NCBI GenBank assembly: GCA_049279675.1
Contig: JBAPOP010000154.1
Location: 6,123-70,122, forward strand
Source: Palsa-147 sp049279675
Lineage (GTDB): Bacteria > Acidobacteriota > Terriglobia > Acidiferrales > UBA7541
Length of the DNA: 64,000 nucleotides
Direction: 5' to 3'
This document shows positions 16,781-25,850 of this stretch, in pieces (the first letter of the stretch is position 1; the number at the start of each line of letters is the position of its first letter). Both the position numbers and the translations under genes were made by a program. The notes under the pieces were generated by a model, which did not search any database, had not been told where the DNA came from, and saw nothing but the letters and a program-made list of their open reading frames with translations.

Positions 16781-19648
16781 ATGGGATCACGATTCAGCAA
16801 GTTTCTTTTAGTTATGGCCGCTCTTGGCTGTGCAGTGCCGCTTCTGTTCCGGTCACTGCCCGTAGGGGCGCAATCTCCCGTCGCTGTTACTTCGAGGCCG
16901 ATTCAGGCCGGGGAACAGCTGGATATTGACCGTGGAGCGCCCGCACTTTGGCAGAGCCTCGTAAAGCTGCATACGCGAACTAGCTTGCTGATGGTCACCG
17001 CGCATCCCGACGACGAAGACGGAGCAATGTTGACTTATGAATCGCGAGGACAAGGCGGACGAGTCAGCTTGTTGACGCTTAACCGCGGCGAAGGCGGCGC
17101 AAATGTCATGTCATCGGATTATTTTGACGCGCTGGGCTTGGTGCGCACCGAAGAACTTCTAGCGGCGGATCGCTACTATGGGGTGCAACAATTCTGGACG
17201 CGAATGGTCGACTTTGGCTTCTCCAAAACTAAGGAAGAATCACTCGACAAGTGGGGACACGACAAAACGCTCTCGGACGTAGTGCGCGTCGTACGAATGA
17301 CGCGCCCCCTCGTCATCACTTCCGTTTTCGTCGGAGGCCGCACGGACGGTCATAGTAATCACCAGGTTGCCGGGCAGATGGCGCAAGAGGCTTTCAAGGC
17401 TGCCGGTGACCCAAACATGTTCCCCGAGCAGCTCAAAGAGGGCCTGCACACATGGAAGCCGATAAAAGATTATGCTGTCGTGCCGTTTTCCCCCGTTACC
17501 GACAAGGGGATTCTTGACTACGCAGACGGAAAATATTATCCCGCCGAATTTAACAACTACACCGATGGCACCGTAATAAAAGGCGCGCTTTCCACATCCG
17601 TCCAAATTCCTGAGGGCGAGTACAACCCGCTCATTGGATTGACGTACGTGCAGATCTCCCGCTTAGGCCTCGGCAATCAGAAGTCTCAGAGTGGCGGCAC
17701 CAGCCTGCCGCCGGCCGAAGAAGAGATGCGCGACTATCACCGATTTGCGTCTCTAGTCTCCGTGCCGGAAAAAGAGTCCTCCTTTTTTGATGGAATCGAC
17801 GTATCACTTGCAGGCATCGCAAACTTGGCACAAGGCGGCGACGCCGCTTTCCTGAAGGACGGTCTAACTCAGATCAATTCTCTCGTCGAAAAGGCGATGA
17901 GTGATTACTCGGCGCCACATCCGGAAGCGATTGCCTCCACGCTGGCGGCAGGCTTGAAACAAACGAACGAACTGATCGCGAAAGTCACCAGCAGCGGCTT
18001 GTCGGAAGATTCGAAGTACGACGTGATGCACGAATTAAGAGTGAAGCAGACGCAATTTGAAAACGCCCTCGCCGAATCACTGGGTATCTCGGTGCTGGTG
18101 ACGCTTGCTCCCGAGAAGGAACCGGCAGGGCCTTTCGCTCGCTTCTTCCGAAATCAACCATCTTTCCAAGTAGCAATTCCCGGACAAGAATTCTGGGTAA
18201 AAGTTCATACGACGAATCCAACCAATCTTCCCGTGGAATTGCGGGACGCGGTATTGGAAGGCCCGGCGGACGAAAAATGGACGATCGATCCTGCGACGCA
18301 AGCGGGAACCACACTAAAAGGAAATCAGTCCGCGGATTTGCGGTTTACAGTTCACGCTGCGCCCGACGCGAGCTTCACGCGGCCCTATTTCACACGTCCT
18401 AACATTGAGCAGGCCTACTACGATATTCAAGTACCGAAGGACCTCAATCTGACTTTAGCTCCCTATCCGCTATCCGCCAGATTGCATTTCGTTTTCGACG
18501 GCGTGCCATTCGAGCAGGCGCAGGTTGTGCAATCGGTGAAGCGGGTAACGGGCCCCGGCACGGTGCTCGAGCCGCTGGTCGTAGGCCCGGCCATTTCGGT
18601 ATCCATCTCGCCGCAGGCAGGAATCGTTCCGCTGGATGCCAAATCCTTTGAAGTCGCGGTCAGCATTCACAGTAACGTCAAAGGTCCGGCAAAGGGAACG
18701 GTAAGACTCGACTTGCCGGAAGGCTGGAAGGCGCCACAGGAAGAATTCTCAACGTCGAAGGACGGAGACGATCAGTCGCTCAACTTCCACGTCACGCCTA
18801 CGAAGCTGATGGAAAAGGCATATGCGATCACAGCGGTCGCAACCTACGACGGCCACGATTACAAAGAGGGCTATCACACGATCGGCTATCCCGGTTTGCG
18901 TCCCTACAATCTCTATCGAGCCTCCACCTATCGTACTAGCGGAGTTGACGTGAAGGTCGCGCCGGGCTTGAACGTGGGATACATCGTGGGTGCCGGCGAC
19001 GAAGTGCCTCAATCTCTCGTAAACCTGGGGATCAATGTTCATTTCCTAAGCCCGGAAGATTTGGCGAGCGGCAATCTTTCAAAATTCGATGCCATCGTTC
19101 TCGGCGTCCGTGCCTATGCTGCGCGCGAGGATCTCAAAACCAATAATGGCCGCATTCTCGAATACGTGAAGAACGGCGGCGTCGTGATCGTTCAATACAA
19201 CACGCCGGAATACGATCACAATTACGGTCCATATCCCTACAAAATGGGCAACAACCCGGAGGAAGTTACCGACGAGGGTTCCAAAGTCGAAATCCTGGCA
19301 CCATCAAATCCCGTTTTCAACTGGCCCAACAAAATCGCCGCGAAAGATTTTGAAGGTTGGGTGGAAGAGCGCGGCTCGAAATTCCTCGAGAGCTGGGATT
19401 CAGCGTACGAGCCGTTGCTGGAAACGCACGACCCTGGCCAAGCTCCGCAAAAAGGCGGCCTCGTTTACGCAAAATACGGAAAAGGCGTTTACATCTACAA
19501 CGCTTACGCTTTTTACCGCCAGATGCCCGAGGGCGTGCCCGGATCGTACCGTCTATTTGCCAACATGATTAGCTTGGGGAAGAATCCACATCTCATGAGT
19601 TCTCAACCCATGAATTCCGCCACCTCGGCGGTGAAGTCCGCTCGCTGA
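16781..19648 (+). CDS. Secreted PIG-L/LmbE-family deacetylase
   Basis: The 955-residue protein starts with a signal peptide (basic MGSRFSK, hydrophobic core, cleavage near VGAQS at 31). It carries the PIG-L zinc motif AHPDDE (residues 74-79) and the distal DGHSNHQ with His191 and His194. PIG-L enzymes remove N-acetyl groups from GlcNAc-type sugars and related amides. The catalytic domain is followed by beta-rich regions resembling NEW3-like domains around 540-740, and by a C-terminal Rossmann/ThuA-like segment (FDAIVLGVRAYAAREDL, GGVVIVQYNTPEY). The overall length far exceeds the 230-300 residues of simple LmbE proteins. The ATG at 16781 follows AAGGGGGGAGA. Shared regulation with the TonB receptor suggests extracellular processing of the imported compound. 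Confidence 0.85.
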   Translation: MGSRFSKFLLVMAALGCAVPLLFRSLPVGAQSPVAVTSRPIQAGEQLDIDRGAPALWQSLVKLHTRTSLLMVTAHPDDEDGAMLTYESRGQGGRVSLLTLNRGEGGANVMSSDYFDALGLVRTEELLAADRYYGVQQFWTRMVDFGFSKTKEESLDKWGHDKTLSDVVRVVRMTRPLVITSVFVGGRTDGHSNHQVAGQMAQEAFKAAGDPNMFPEQLKEGLHTWKPIKDYAVVPFSPVTDKGILDYADGKYYPAEFNNYTDGTVIKGALSTSVQIPEGEYNPLIGLTYVQISRLGLGNQKSQSGGTSLPPAEEEMRDYHRFASLVSVPEKESSFFDGIDVSLAGIANLAQGGDAAFLKDGLTQINSLVEKAMSDYSAPHPEAIASTLAAGLKQTNELIAKVTSSGLSEDSKYDVMHELRVKQTQFENALAESLGISVLVTLAPEKEPAGPFARFFRNQPSFQVAIPGQEFWVKVHTTNPTNLPVELRDAVLEGPADEKWTIDPATQAGTTLKGNQSADLRFTVHAAPDASFTRPYFTRPNIEQAYYDIQVPKDLNLTLAPYPLSARLHFVFDGVPFEQAQVVQSVKRVTGPGTVLEPLVVGPAISVSISPQAGIVPLDAKSFEVAVSIHSNVKGPAKGTVRLDLPEGWKAPQEEFSTSKDGDDQSLNFHVTPTKLMEKAYAITAVATYDGHDYKEGYHTIGYPGLRPYNLYRASTYRTSGVDVKVAPGLNVGYIVGAGDEVPQSLVNLGINVHFLSPEDLASGNLSKFDAIVLGVRAYAAREDLKTNNGRILEYVKNGGVVIVQYNTPEYDHNYGPYPYKMGNNPEEVTDEGSKVEILAPSNPVFNWPNKIAAKDFEGWVEERGSKFLESWDSAYEPLLETHDPGQAPQKGGLVYAKYGKGVYIYNAYAFYRQMPEGVPGSYRLFANMISLGKNPHLMSSQPMNSATSAVKSAR

Positions 19649-19691
19649 TCCGGCCGCTAAATGGATGGACTTGATTGACACCGGACTTTGA

Positions 19692-21563
19692 TCACTTAGG
19701 GTCCGGTTGCTCGTTCTGAAGAGTGTAGAGAAAAGTCTTCAAAGTCGCTTCGCGCCGGGCGTTCTCGTCCGCGACGCGCGTTGAGGCGGCTTCGTAGAGT
19801 TTTATTTCCTTAATCTTCAGCTCCCGTTTTCCCAGATGTTCATAAATTTGGGCCAATCGGTAGTGCGCGTCCGCGGAGTCCGGGTCCATACGCGCGCAAA
19901 TTTCAGAATCGCCGAGCGCTTGCTGCCAATCGTCCAACCATCGATACGCTCTGCCCAGTTGGCAATGCGGCGACGCGTCTTTGGGGAGGAGGCCAGCGGC
20001 GACCTGGAGTCGGCGCAGAATTTCGCCAGAGTGTGTTTTATCTCCAGATACCGAGTCCCGCCGAAATAGCACGCCACCACAGTAGTACTGCATCTGGCCG
20101 TTCTTCGGTTGGCGGTCTGCATACTCGCATAATTTCGCAATCGCCTCGGGATCGGGTACGGAGGCGCGGTCCATCTGGATGTCACCCAAATACTTCAGCG
20201 CAAGTTCGGGCTGCGGCGCCAGTTCGGCTGCGTGAAGCAAATACTTCGACGCCCCCTCGTCTGTTCCGGAAAAATATTCAACCATTCCCAGCGCGAGTTG
20301 GATACGCCAGGAATTCGGATGTAACTCTTCCGCCTGCTTGAGATCGATCTTGGCGGCATCGAAGTTACCGTGCCGGATAAATTCCACCGCGAGCGAGAGG
20401 CGATATTTTTCTTCGGCCGGAGCAAGCGCCACGGCGGCCTGGTAACTCTTTGCCGCAGAAAGGTTGTCTCCGCGCGCCTCCTGAATGTCACCGAGCAGGT
20501 CTTCGAGATCGGCGTTGTCGCCAAGCTCCTTACACTTTTCCCCGCTCGCCAAGGCATCCTCAAAACGACCCGCTCGATACTGCGCGAGAGTCAGATTGAA
20601 GATCGGTTCCGGCCGGCCCGGATCGAGATCGACCGCTGACTTAAGCTCGTCAATCGCATCGGAGAATTCTCCGCGAGAAATCAGAAGCTCCGCCAAACGC
20701 TGCCGAAAACCCAACTCTGCCTCCGCAGGCATAGGCGACGAGCGAAGCGATTCGAGCGTTGGATGAAAATCAGCATGCATTCCCAATTGCGCTTCCAGGA
20801 GCACCAGGCCGAGTTGGGGATCATGCGTGCCGGAAAATAGCGGCTCTGCCAGACTCGCTGCGCGTTGCCAATTTCCCGATTGCACTTCGGCCACCGCTGC
20901 CGCCATGACGATGCCGGAGTTCGTTGGATCGAGGGCCAGAGCCTTTTCCATTTCCGAAGCGGCTTCCGGGGCATTTCCGAGTCCCAGAGCCACGGACGCT
21001 TTTAGCCTGTAGAATCCGATGCGTTCTTCACGATTGTTCGGCGCTGATACTCCCGCCAATGCGCTTTGGGCCTCCTTATATTTATGAAGGCGCGCGAGAA
21101 CGATTGCCCACTCCGTTCGAATGTGTGGATCGCCTCGACTGGCCGTCGCGGCGTGCGCGAGCATCAGCTCAGCCTTCTCTGGATGTCCTTCACGCTCGTA
21201 GATCTCGCCGAGTGATGCGAGAGCGATAAAGTTGTTCGGGGCATTTTGCAAGGCAGTCTGAAATTCGTTCTCAGCACGGTCGTTCTGGCCGGTGCTGGCG
21301 TATGCCTGGCCGAGCAGAGTCCTTGCGGAGGTTTCCTTAGGATGAGTTTGAAGATAGCTGGAGAGAATTCGAATCGCTTCTTCGGCATCGCCGTGCGCGA
21401 GAGAAGATCGCGCTTCAGCAATCGGTCCTGAGGATTGAGTTGGAGGCTGCTGTCGCTGCGGAGAGGATTGATTTTGCTGCGCGGAAAGAGGAAGCGCAAA
21501 AGCAAATAGCAAACAAAGGCCCGCACACACAATCGAACGCGACAAAAACCCGCACGTCTTCAC
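19692..21563 (-). CDS. Secreted tetratricopeptide-repeat protein
   Basis: This protein of about 623 residues consists almost entirely of TPR helices. Repeated patterns such as ALLGQAYASTGQNDRAENEF, ASLGEIYEREGHPEKAELML and NLTLAQYRAGRFEDALASGE run from about residue 50 to the end, after a signal-like segment (SIVCAGLCLLFAFALPLSA) and a Gln/Pro-rich linker. TPR proteins mediate protein contacts; no enzymatic domain is seen. The GTG at 21563 places the signal sequence at the N-terminus; a GTG at 21617 would add 18 basic residues and cannot be excluded. It converges with the deacetylase gene and has no operator nearby, so regulon membership is doubtful. Confidence 0.75.
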   Translation of the reverse strand: MKTCGFLSRSIVCAGLCLLFAFALPLSAQQNQSSPQRQQPPTQSSGPIAEARSSLAHGDAEEAIRILSSYLQTHPKETSARTLLGQAYASTGQNDRAENEFQTALQNAPNNFIALASLGEIYEREGHPEKAELMLAHAATASRGDPHIRTEWAIVLARLHKYKEAQSALAGVSAPNNREERIGFYRLKASVALGLGNAPEAASEMEKALALDPTNSGIVMAAAVAEVQSGNWQRAASLAEPLFSGTHDPQLGLVLLEAQLGMHADFHPTLESLRSSPMPAEAELGFRQRLAELLISRGEFSDAIDELKSAVDLDPGRPEPIFNLTLAQYRAGRFEDALASGEKCKELGDNADLEDLLGDIQEARGDNLSAAKSYQAAVALAPAEEKYRLSLAVEFIRHGNFDAAKIDLKQAEELHPNSWRIQLALGMVEYFSGTDEGASKYLLHAAELAPQPELALKYLGDIQMDRASVPDPEAIAKLCEYADRQPKNGQMQYYCGGVLFRRDSVSGDKTHSGEILRRLQVAAGLLPKDASPHCQLGRAYRWLDDWQQALGDSEICARMDPDSADAHYRLAQIYEHLGKRELKIKEIKLYEAASTRVADENARREATLKTFLYTLQNEQPDPK

Positions 21564-21894
21564 GGTTATTGTTTGCCCTCGCTCCTTCACCCGGCGCACT
21601 GGATCTCTGCTCAGCACGAAATGCTAGCCAGTTCGAACTCCACAGTTTCCTCGGATCTCTTCGGCTGTAGGGGACTATCGTCGATCGGAGTGCCTCGGTA
21701 AAATGCACTGGCGATCCTAGGGAGAGTTCGTCCCGCCAAAATCACATCTCTTCCCGGAAGCTGCGCCATTTTCCCTCATTCTCGAAATCGCTCGCAGGTT
21801 AGCGTAGGTTCCTGCAGGTTGTCCACGCCGATTATCCTCGCGACTCGTAGAAAGTTTGCGCGTTTTCCCTGATTATGGGGACCGCGTTTACTTC

Positions 21895-21908
21895 CCGAAA
21901 CGTTTCAG
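21895..21908. promoter_or_regulatory. LacI-family operator, site D
   Basis: CCGAAACGTTTCAG fits the consensus of the other four sites, with one arm position changed (CAG instead of CGG). It is followed by TATTTTCG, comparable to the TATTTTTG after sites A and C, and lies 20 bases upstream of the -35 element of the permease promoter. Confidence 0.7.
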
Positions 21909-21927
21909 TATTTTCGCGCTTCTTCGC

Positions 21928-21956
21928 TTGTCCGTCCGTATTCGCGCTGCTATAGT
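21928..21956 (+). promoter_or_regulatory. Sigma-70-like promoter of the APC permease gene
   Basis: TTGTCC (21928-21933), a 17-bp spacer and TATAGT (21951-21956) form a plausible promoter. The predicted start is near 21963, about 37 bases before the ATG at 22000. Confidence 0.55.
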
Positions 21957-21999
21957 GCCCGCGCGATAATCGCTAGAGCATTCGCCCAGGACGCCTGAC

Positions 22000-23409
22000 A
22001 TGGCCGAAAACCATGCACCGCAACTCCCCTCCGAGATCGCTGGACCTTCCGAAAAACTAGTCCGCGGCATGGGATTAGTGCAATCGACAGCTGTGAACAT
22101 GCTGGAGATGATTGGCATCGGCCCCTTCATCACCATCGGCGTGATCCTGACGGCTATGGGCGGACCGCAGGCTGTGCTCGGCTGGCTACTCGGCGCGCTG
22201 TTTTCCGTCTGCGACGGAATGGTGTACGCGGAACTAGGCGCCGCGATGCCGGGAGCCGGCGGGTCGTATATTTACTTCCGAGAGGCTTTCAATGCGCGCA
22301 CCTGGGGCCATTTATTTTCGTTTCTTTTCCTCTGGGAAACGATTTTTGTCGGTCCTCTGTCCATTTCGGGAGCCTGCGTCGGCTTTGCAGAATATTCTCA
22401 ATATTTCTTCCCTGGATTGACTCATTTTGGCGTCGGCGCCGTCGCTGCGTCCATATGCGTATTGATGACATTCCTTTTGTATCGGCCAATTAAGATGGTC
22501 GGGCGGTATTCGGTAGCGATGTTGGCCGTGGTGCTGGTGGCGATGTTATGGGTAATCGTGTCCGGCGTGATTCACATCAACACCAAAATGGCGTTCGACT
22601 TTCCGCCCGGCGCATTTCATCTTTCGCGGTCGTTTTTCTACGGGTTGGCGGGAGCTACGTTGTTCGCTATGTATAACTACGGCGGGTACAACAACATCAC
22701 CTACCTCGGAGCCGAAGTCAAAAATCCCGGGAAGAATATTCCGCGGGCCATTGTGCTGTCGGTTGTGATCGTCGCAGTCCTCTACCTTTTAATGAGCGTC
22801 GTAATCATTGGAACGATTCCATGGCGCGAAGCGGCTGTCTCTCATGCAGTCGTCTCGGAGTTTATCGGTAAGTTGTACGGGTCACGTGCGGCGTCCTTGA
22901 TGACGTGCCTCATCTTGATCGCGACACTCGGTGGAATTTTCAGTTTGATCCTGGGTCTGACGCGAATCCTCTATGCCGCCGGCGCGGAGGGAAACTTTTT
23001 CAAGGTGTTTGGGCGCGTCCATCCTACGGGCCGGTTCCCAACCGTCTCACTTCTGGCGATCAATGCAATGGCTATTCCGCTCTGCTGGTTTTCGCTGGAG
23101 CGGCTGCTATCGGCGCTAATGATTATTCAGATTGTCTTCCAGTTCATCCCACAGATAGCCGCTCTGTTTGCCATCCGCATATATCGAAAGGAAATTCACC
23201 GTCCGTATGGCATGTGGCTTTATCCAATCCCGGCGTTCATCGCGCTCGGAGGATGGATCTTTGTCGCGGCCGCCCCCGAGCAGCGTCAGAATGTGGGCAC
23301 TGCTGCGATTCTCTTGGTGTTGGGGCTGGGTGCGTATTTTCTTCGAGCCAGGGCCGTCAAGACATGGCCGCTCGATCAAACCTCTGAGCGTTCAACGCCG
23401 AATAGCTAA
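22000..23409 (+). CDS. APC-superfamily permease
   Basis: The 469-residue integral membrane protein has about 12 hydrophobic helices and the APC core. TM1 contains NMLEMIGIGPFITIGVILTAMGGPQAVLGW, quoted here as the segments MIGIGPFITIGV and GGPQAVLGW. TM2-3 carry ELGAAMPGAGGSYIYFREAF, and NYGGYNNITYLGAEVKNPGK precedes a later helix. APC transporters usually move amino acids or amines by proton or sodium symport, or by exchange. Operator D links it to the sugar regulon, so it may carry an amino-acid or amino-sugar part of the same substrate; this is inference. The gene converges with the LacI regulator, 26 bases away. Confidence 0.85.
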   Translation: MAENHAPQLPSEIAGPSEKLVRGMGLVQSTAVNMLEMIGIGPFITIGVILTAMGGPQAVLGWLLGALFSVCDGMVYAELGAAMPGAGGSYIYFREAFNARTWGHLFSFLFLWETIFVGPLSISGACVGFAEYSQYFFPGLTHFGVGAVAASICVLMTFLLYRPIKMVGRYSVAMLAVVLVAMLWVIVSGVIHINTKMAFDFPPGAFHLSRSFFYGLAGATLFAMYNYGGYNNITYLGAEVKNPGKNIPRAIVLSVVIVAVLYLLMSVVIIGTIPWREAAVSHAVVSEFIGKLYGSRAASLMTCLILIATLGGIFSLILGLTRILYAAGAEGNFFKVFGRVHPTGRFPTVSLLAINAMAIPLCWFSLERLLSALMIIQIVFQFIPQIAALFAIRIYRKEIHRPYGMWLYPIPAFIALGGWIFVAAAPEQRQNVGTAAILLVLGLGAYFLRARAVKTWPLDQTSERSTPNS

Positions 23410-23435
23410 CAGCGCGAAGAACGGGGCCTGTGCAT

Positions 23436-24530
23436 TTAGGTTTTTCTGGGCGGGCAGCAGGAGTCTCGTACGATCAGTTGTGTCTTCAGCAAGGCCGGCG
23501 TCGGAATGCTCGCTCGCCCTTCGATGTGATCGATCAAAAGTCTCGCCGCAATCATTCCTATTTCTCGAGCGGGTTGGCGCACGACTGTGAGCCTCGGCCG
23601 TAGCAATGTCGCCCAATAAAAATCATCGAACCCAAGCAAGCTGATTTCATCGGGGCACGCGAGGCCGATCTCCTGTATAGCTGCGAGTGCGCCTAATGCC
23701 ATCATGTTGTTAGTGCAAAAAATTGCCGTGGGACGCTCGCCCCGCGTCAAAAGCTGCATCGCATGAAAATGGCCGCTTTCCATGTCGTTGTGCCCGGCGT
23801 GAATCATTGACCGGTCCGGCCGGATTTTCGCACTACGAAGCGCGGTCATAAATCCTTGCAATCTGTCCACCGACGTTCCGCTGGAAGCGTCGCCTGCGAT
23901 GACACCGATATCACGATGCCCCAGGCTCAGTAAATATCGCGTAGCGCTTTCTGCCGCCCGTGTGTTGTCCACGCCCACCCTGCCGATGTATGTGTCACGC
24001 GCAAGCGGATGACGGTCCGCGTAAACCACGGGAAGATTTCCCAGAACCGATTTGGCTTTTCCTCCGACGGCATTTATGGCGGGCACTCGCACAACACCGT
24101 CGACGCGGCGCCGGTGAAATGAATCCAAATAATTGCGCTCTTCCTCCCAATTTTCTCTGGAATCTCCGATCAGAACGGTGAAATTAGCTGAGGCCGAATA
24201 GTCCTTCGCTCCCCGGACGAGCTCGATGTAGAAATTGTTAGACAAGTCGGGAACGACGATCGCGATGGAGTGTGTTTTCTGAAGGCGAAGGCCTCGTGCA
24301 AGGTCATTCGGGCAATATCGAAGTGCCTTGGCCGCTTCTTCAATTCGACTGCGCATCTTTGCGCTGACGTAGTCTGAATTGTTTAGTGCAGCGGAAATTG
24401 TGGAGACAGAAGCCCCGGCAGCCTTCGCCACCTCGCGAATCGTTACGTGACGCTTCACACGTTTGGCCTTGGGCTTCAACCTAGACCTCCCTGCGGCGCT
24501 GGTCGAAAATGGGGTCATCGTGTTTTGCAA
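23436..24530 (-). CDS. LacI/GalR-family transcriptional regulator
   Basis: The 364-residue protein has an N-terminal LacI helix-turn-helix (VTIREVAKAAGASVSTISAALN, residues 29-50) and a hinge region NDLARGL at 75-81. A periplasmic-binding-protein-like effector domain begins at HSIAIVVPDLSNNFY and contains typical segments DGVVRVPA, TAIFCTNNMMALGAL and GFDDFYWATLLRPRLTVV. A 28-residue basic N-terminal extension precedes the HTH. LacI proteins usually repress and are released by a sugar or sugar phosphate. Operator E lies 37 bases upstream of its start, so autoregulation is likely. The effector ligand is unknown. Confidence 0.9.
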   Translation of the reverse strand: MQNTMTPFSTSAAGRSRLKPKAKRVKRHVTIREVAKAAGASVSTISAALNNSDYVSAKMRSRIEEAAKALRYCPNDLARGLRLQKTHSIAIVVPDLSNNFYIELVRGAKDYSASANFTVLIGDSRENWEEERNYLDSFHRRRVDGVVRVPAINAVGGKAKSVLGNLPVVYADRHPLARDTYIGRVGVDNTRAAESATRYLLSLGHRDIGVIAGDASSGTSVDRLQGFMTALRSAKIRPDRSMIHAGHNDMESGHFHAMQLLTRGERPTAIFCTNNMMALGALAAIQEIGLACPDEISLLGFDDFYWATLLRPRLTVVRQPAREIGMIAARLLIDHIEGRASIPTPALLKTQLIVRDSCCPPRKT

Positions 24531-24566
24531 ACCAGGAGCTTACTAGAAACCGCGATAAAGCCAAAA

Positions 24567-24580
24567 CCAAAACGTTTCGG
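24567..24580. promoter_or_regulatory. LacI-family operator, site E
   Basis: CCAAAACGTTTCGG lies between the divergent LacI regulator and transaldolase genes, ending eight bases before the -35-like element of the transaldolase promoter. The geometry is almost the same as at site C. Confidence 0.75.
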
Positions 24581-24587
24581 GAAATCA

Positions 24588-24615
24588 TTGTCTTGCAAAT
24601 TGGTGGATGTATACT
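24588..24615 (+). promoter_or_regulatory. Sigma-70-like promoter of the transaldolase gene
   Basis: TTGTCT (24588-24593), a 16-bp spacer and TATACT (24610-24615). Operator-to-promoter spacing matches site C. The leader to the ATG at 24730 would be about 108 bases. Confidence 0.5.
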
Positions 24616-24729
24616 TTCGTAGGCCCGCAAGAACCTGAACGGTGCCTCGATTTCTTCATCAAATAATGACATTGTTTCCCTTGGCTCGGTGCTGCAGCGA
24701 CTGCGAACGCGCAGCAGTTGGAGGATCCG

Positions 24730-25821
24730 ATGACGCAACTCGTAAAATTCAAGAGCCCTCTGTACGAAATGACCCAGACTACCTCCACTTGCCTTTGGAA
24801 CGATTCGGCATCTCTCCAGGAATTGCGCTACGCCGTCGAACACGGAGCAGTCGGAGCCACCTGTAATCCGGTGATCGTCTGTGATGTATTGAAGAAGGAA
24901 ATGCCTCTCTGGAAGGAACGCATCGACGAACTAATCAGAGAGATGCCACTCGCTACAGAAGATCAGATCGCCTGGAAGGTGGTCGAAGAAATTTCGATCG
25001 AAGCAGCGGCTCTTCTGATGCCCGCTTTCAAGCAGCACCGTGGCATCAACGGCCGACTTTCGATTCAGACCGATCCCCGCTTTTTCCGTGATCCAAAAGC
25101 AATCGTCGAACAAGCGATACGGTTCGACGCTTTGGCGCCGAATATGATTGTAAAAATTCCTGTCACTAAGGCCGGTATCGCGGCCATTGAAGAGGCCACG
25201 TACCGGGGCATCACTATCAACGCCACCGTTTGCTTCACCGTACCGCAATGTATCGCGGTCGCCGAGGCCGTGGAGCGCGGTTTGAAGCGCCGGGAAGGCG
25301 AAGGCAAGGATATTTCCACCATGGGGCCCGTGTGCACGATCATGGTCGGACGGCTCGACGATTGGCTTAAAGTTCAGATGGAAATCGATTCGATCGCGAC
25401 CGATCCTGGGTATCTCGAGTGGGCTGGCGTGGCGACGTTCAAGAAAACTTACCAAATCTTTCGCGAGCGTGGGTATCGCATCCGGTTACTTTCCGCAGCT
25501 TTTCGCAATCACATGCACTGGAGCGAATTCATCGGCGGAGACGTCGTGATCTCGCCGCCTCACAAATGGCAAGTCCGTTTCAATTCGAGCGATATCGAGA
25601 TTATTCCGCGGATCGACAACCCCGTTGAGCCGAGAATTGTGGACGAGCTTCTGTTGAAATTCCCGGATTTCCGGCGCGCCTACGCTGAAGACGGTCTCTC
25701 GATCGATGAGTTTGATGCTTTCGGACCAACGAGGCGGACTCTTCGCCAGTTCATCGCCGCCTGCAACGAACTCTCGGCGATCATTCGTGACCGGATGATT
25801 CCGAACCCGGACCAAAAATAA
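24730..25821 (+). CDS. Transaldolase-family protein
   Basis: The 363-residue TIM-barrel enzyme has the transaldolase hallmarks: ATCNPVIV near residues 43-50, QTDPRFF near 113-119 and the Schiff-base Lys142 in MIVKIPVT. INATVCFTVPQCIAVAEAV and SAAFRNHMHWSEFIGGD follow. Transaldolases transfer a dihydroxyacetone unit between sugar phosphates in the cytoplasm. It is larger than the 215-residue TalC/fructose-6-phosphate aldolase group and differs from TalB in the C-terminal part, so its acceptor and donor may be unusual. GGAGG six bases before the ATG supports this start. Operator E makes it a regulon member. Confidence 0.82.
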   Translation: MTQLVKFKSPLYEMTQTTSTCLWNDSASLQELRYAVEHGAVGATCNPVIVCDVLKKEMPLWKERIDELIREMPLATEDQIAWKVVEEISIEAAALLMPAFKQHRGINGRLSIQTDPRFFRDPKAIVEQAIRFDALAPNMIVKIPVTKAGIAAIEEATYRGITINATVCFTVPQCIAVAEAVERGLKRREGEGKDISTMGPVCTIMVGRLDDWLKVQMEIDSIATDPGYLEWAGVATFKKTYQIFRERGYRIRLLSAAFRNHMHWSEFIGGDVVISPPHKWQVRFNSSDIEIIPRIDNPVEPRIVDELLLKFPDFRRAYAEDGLSIDEFDAFGPTRRTLRQFIAACNELSAIIRDRMIPNPDQK

Positions 25822-25850
25822 TTACGGAGCCGAAGCAGACCGCATCGAAC

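Larger units (their letters stand above)
21618..21999. other. Divergent intergenic region before the APC permease
   Basis: No gene is supported in these 382 bases between the TPR protein and the permease. The right part holds operator D and a promoter for the permease. The left part (21618-21890) shows no clear hairpin, repeat or small ORF. Confidence 0.6.
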
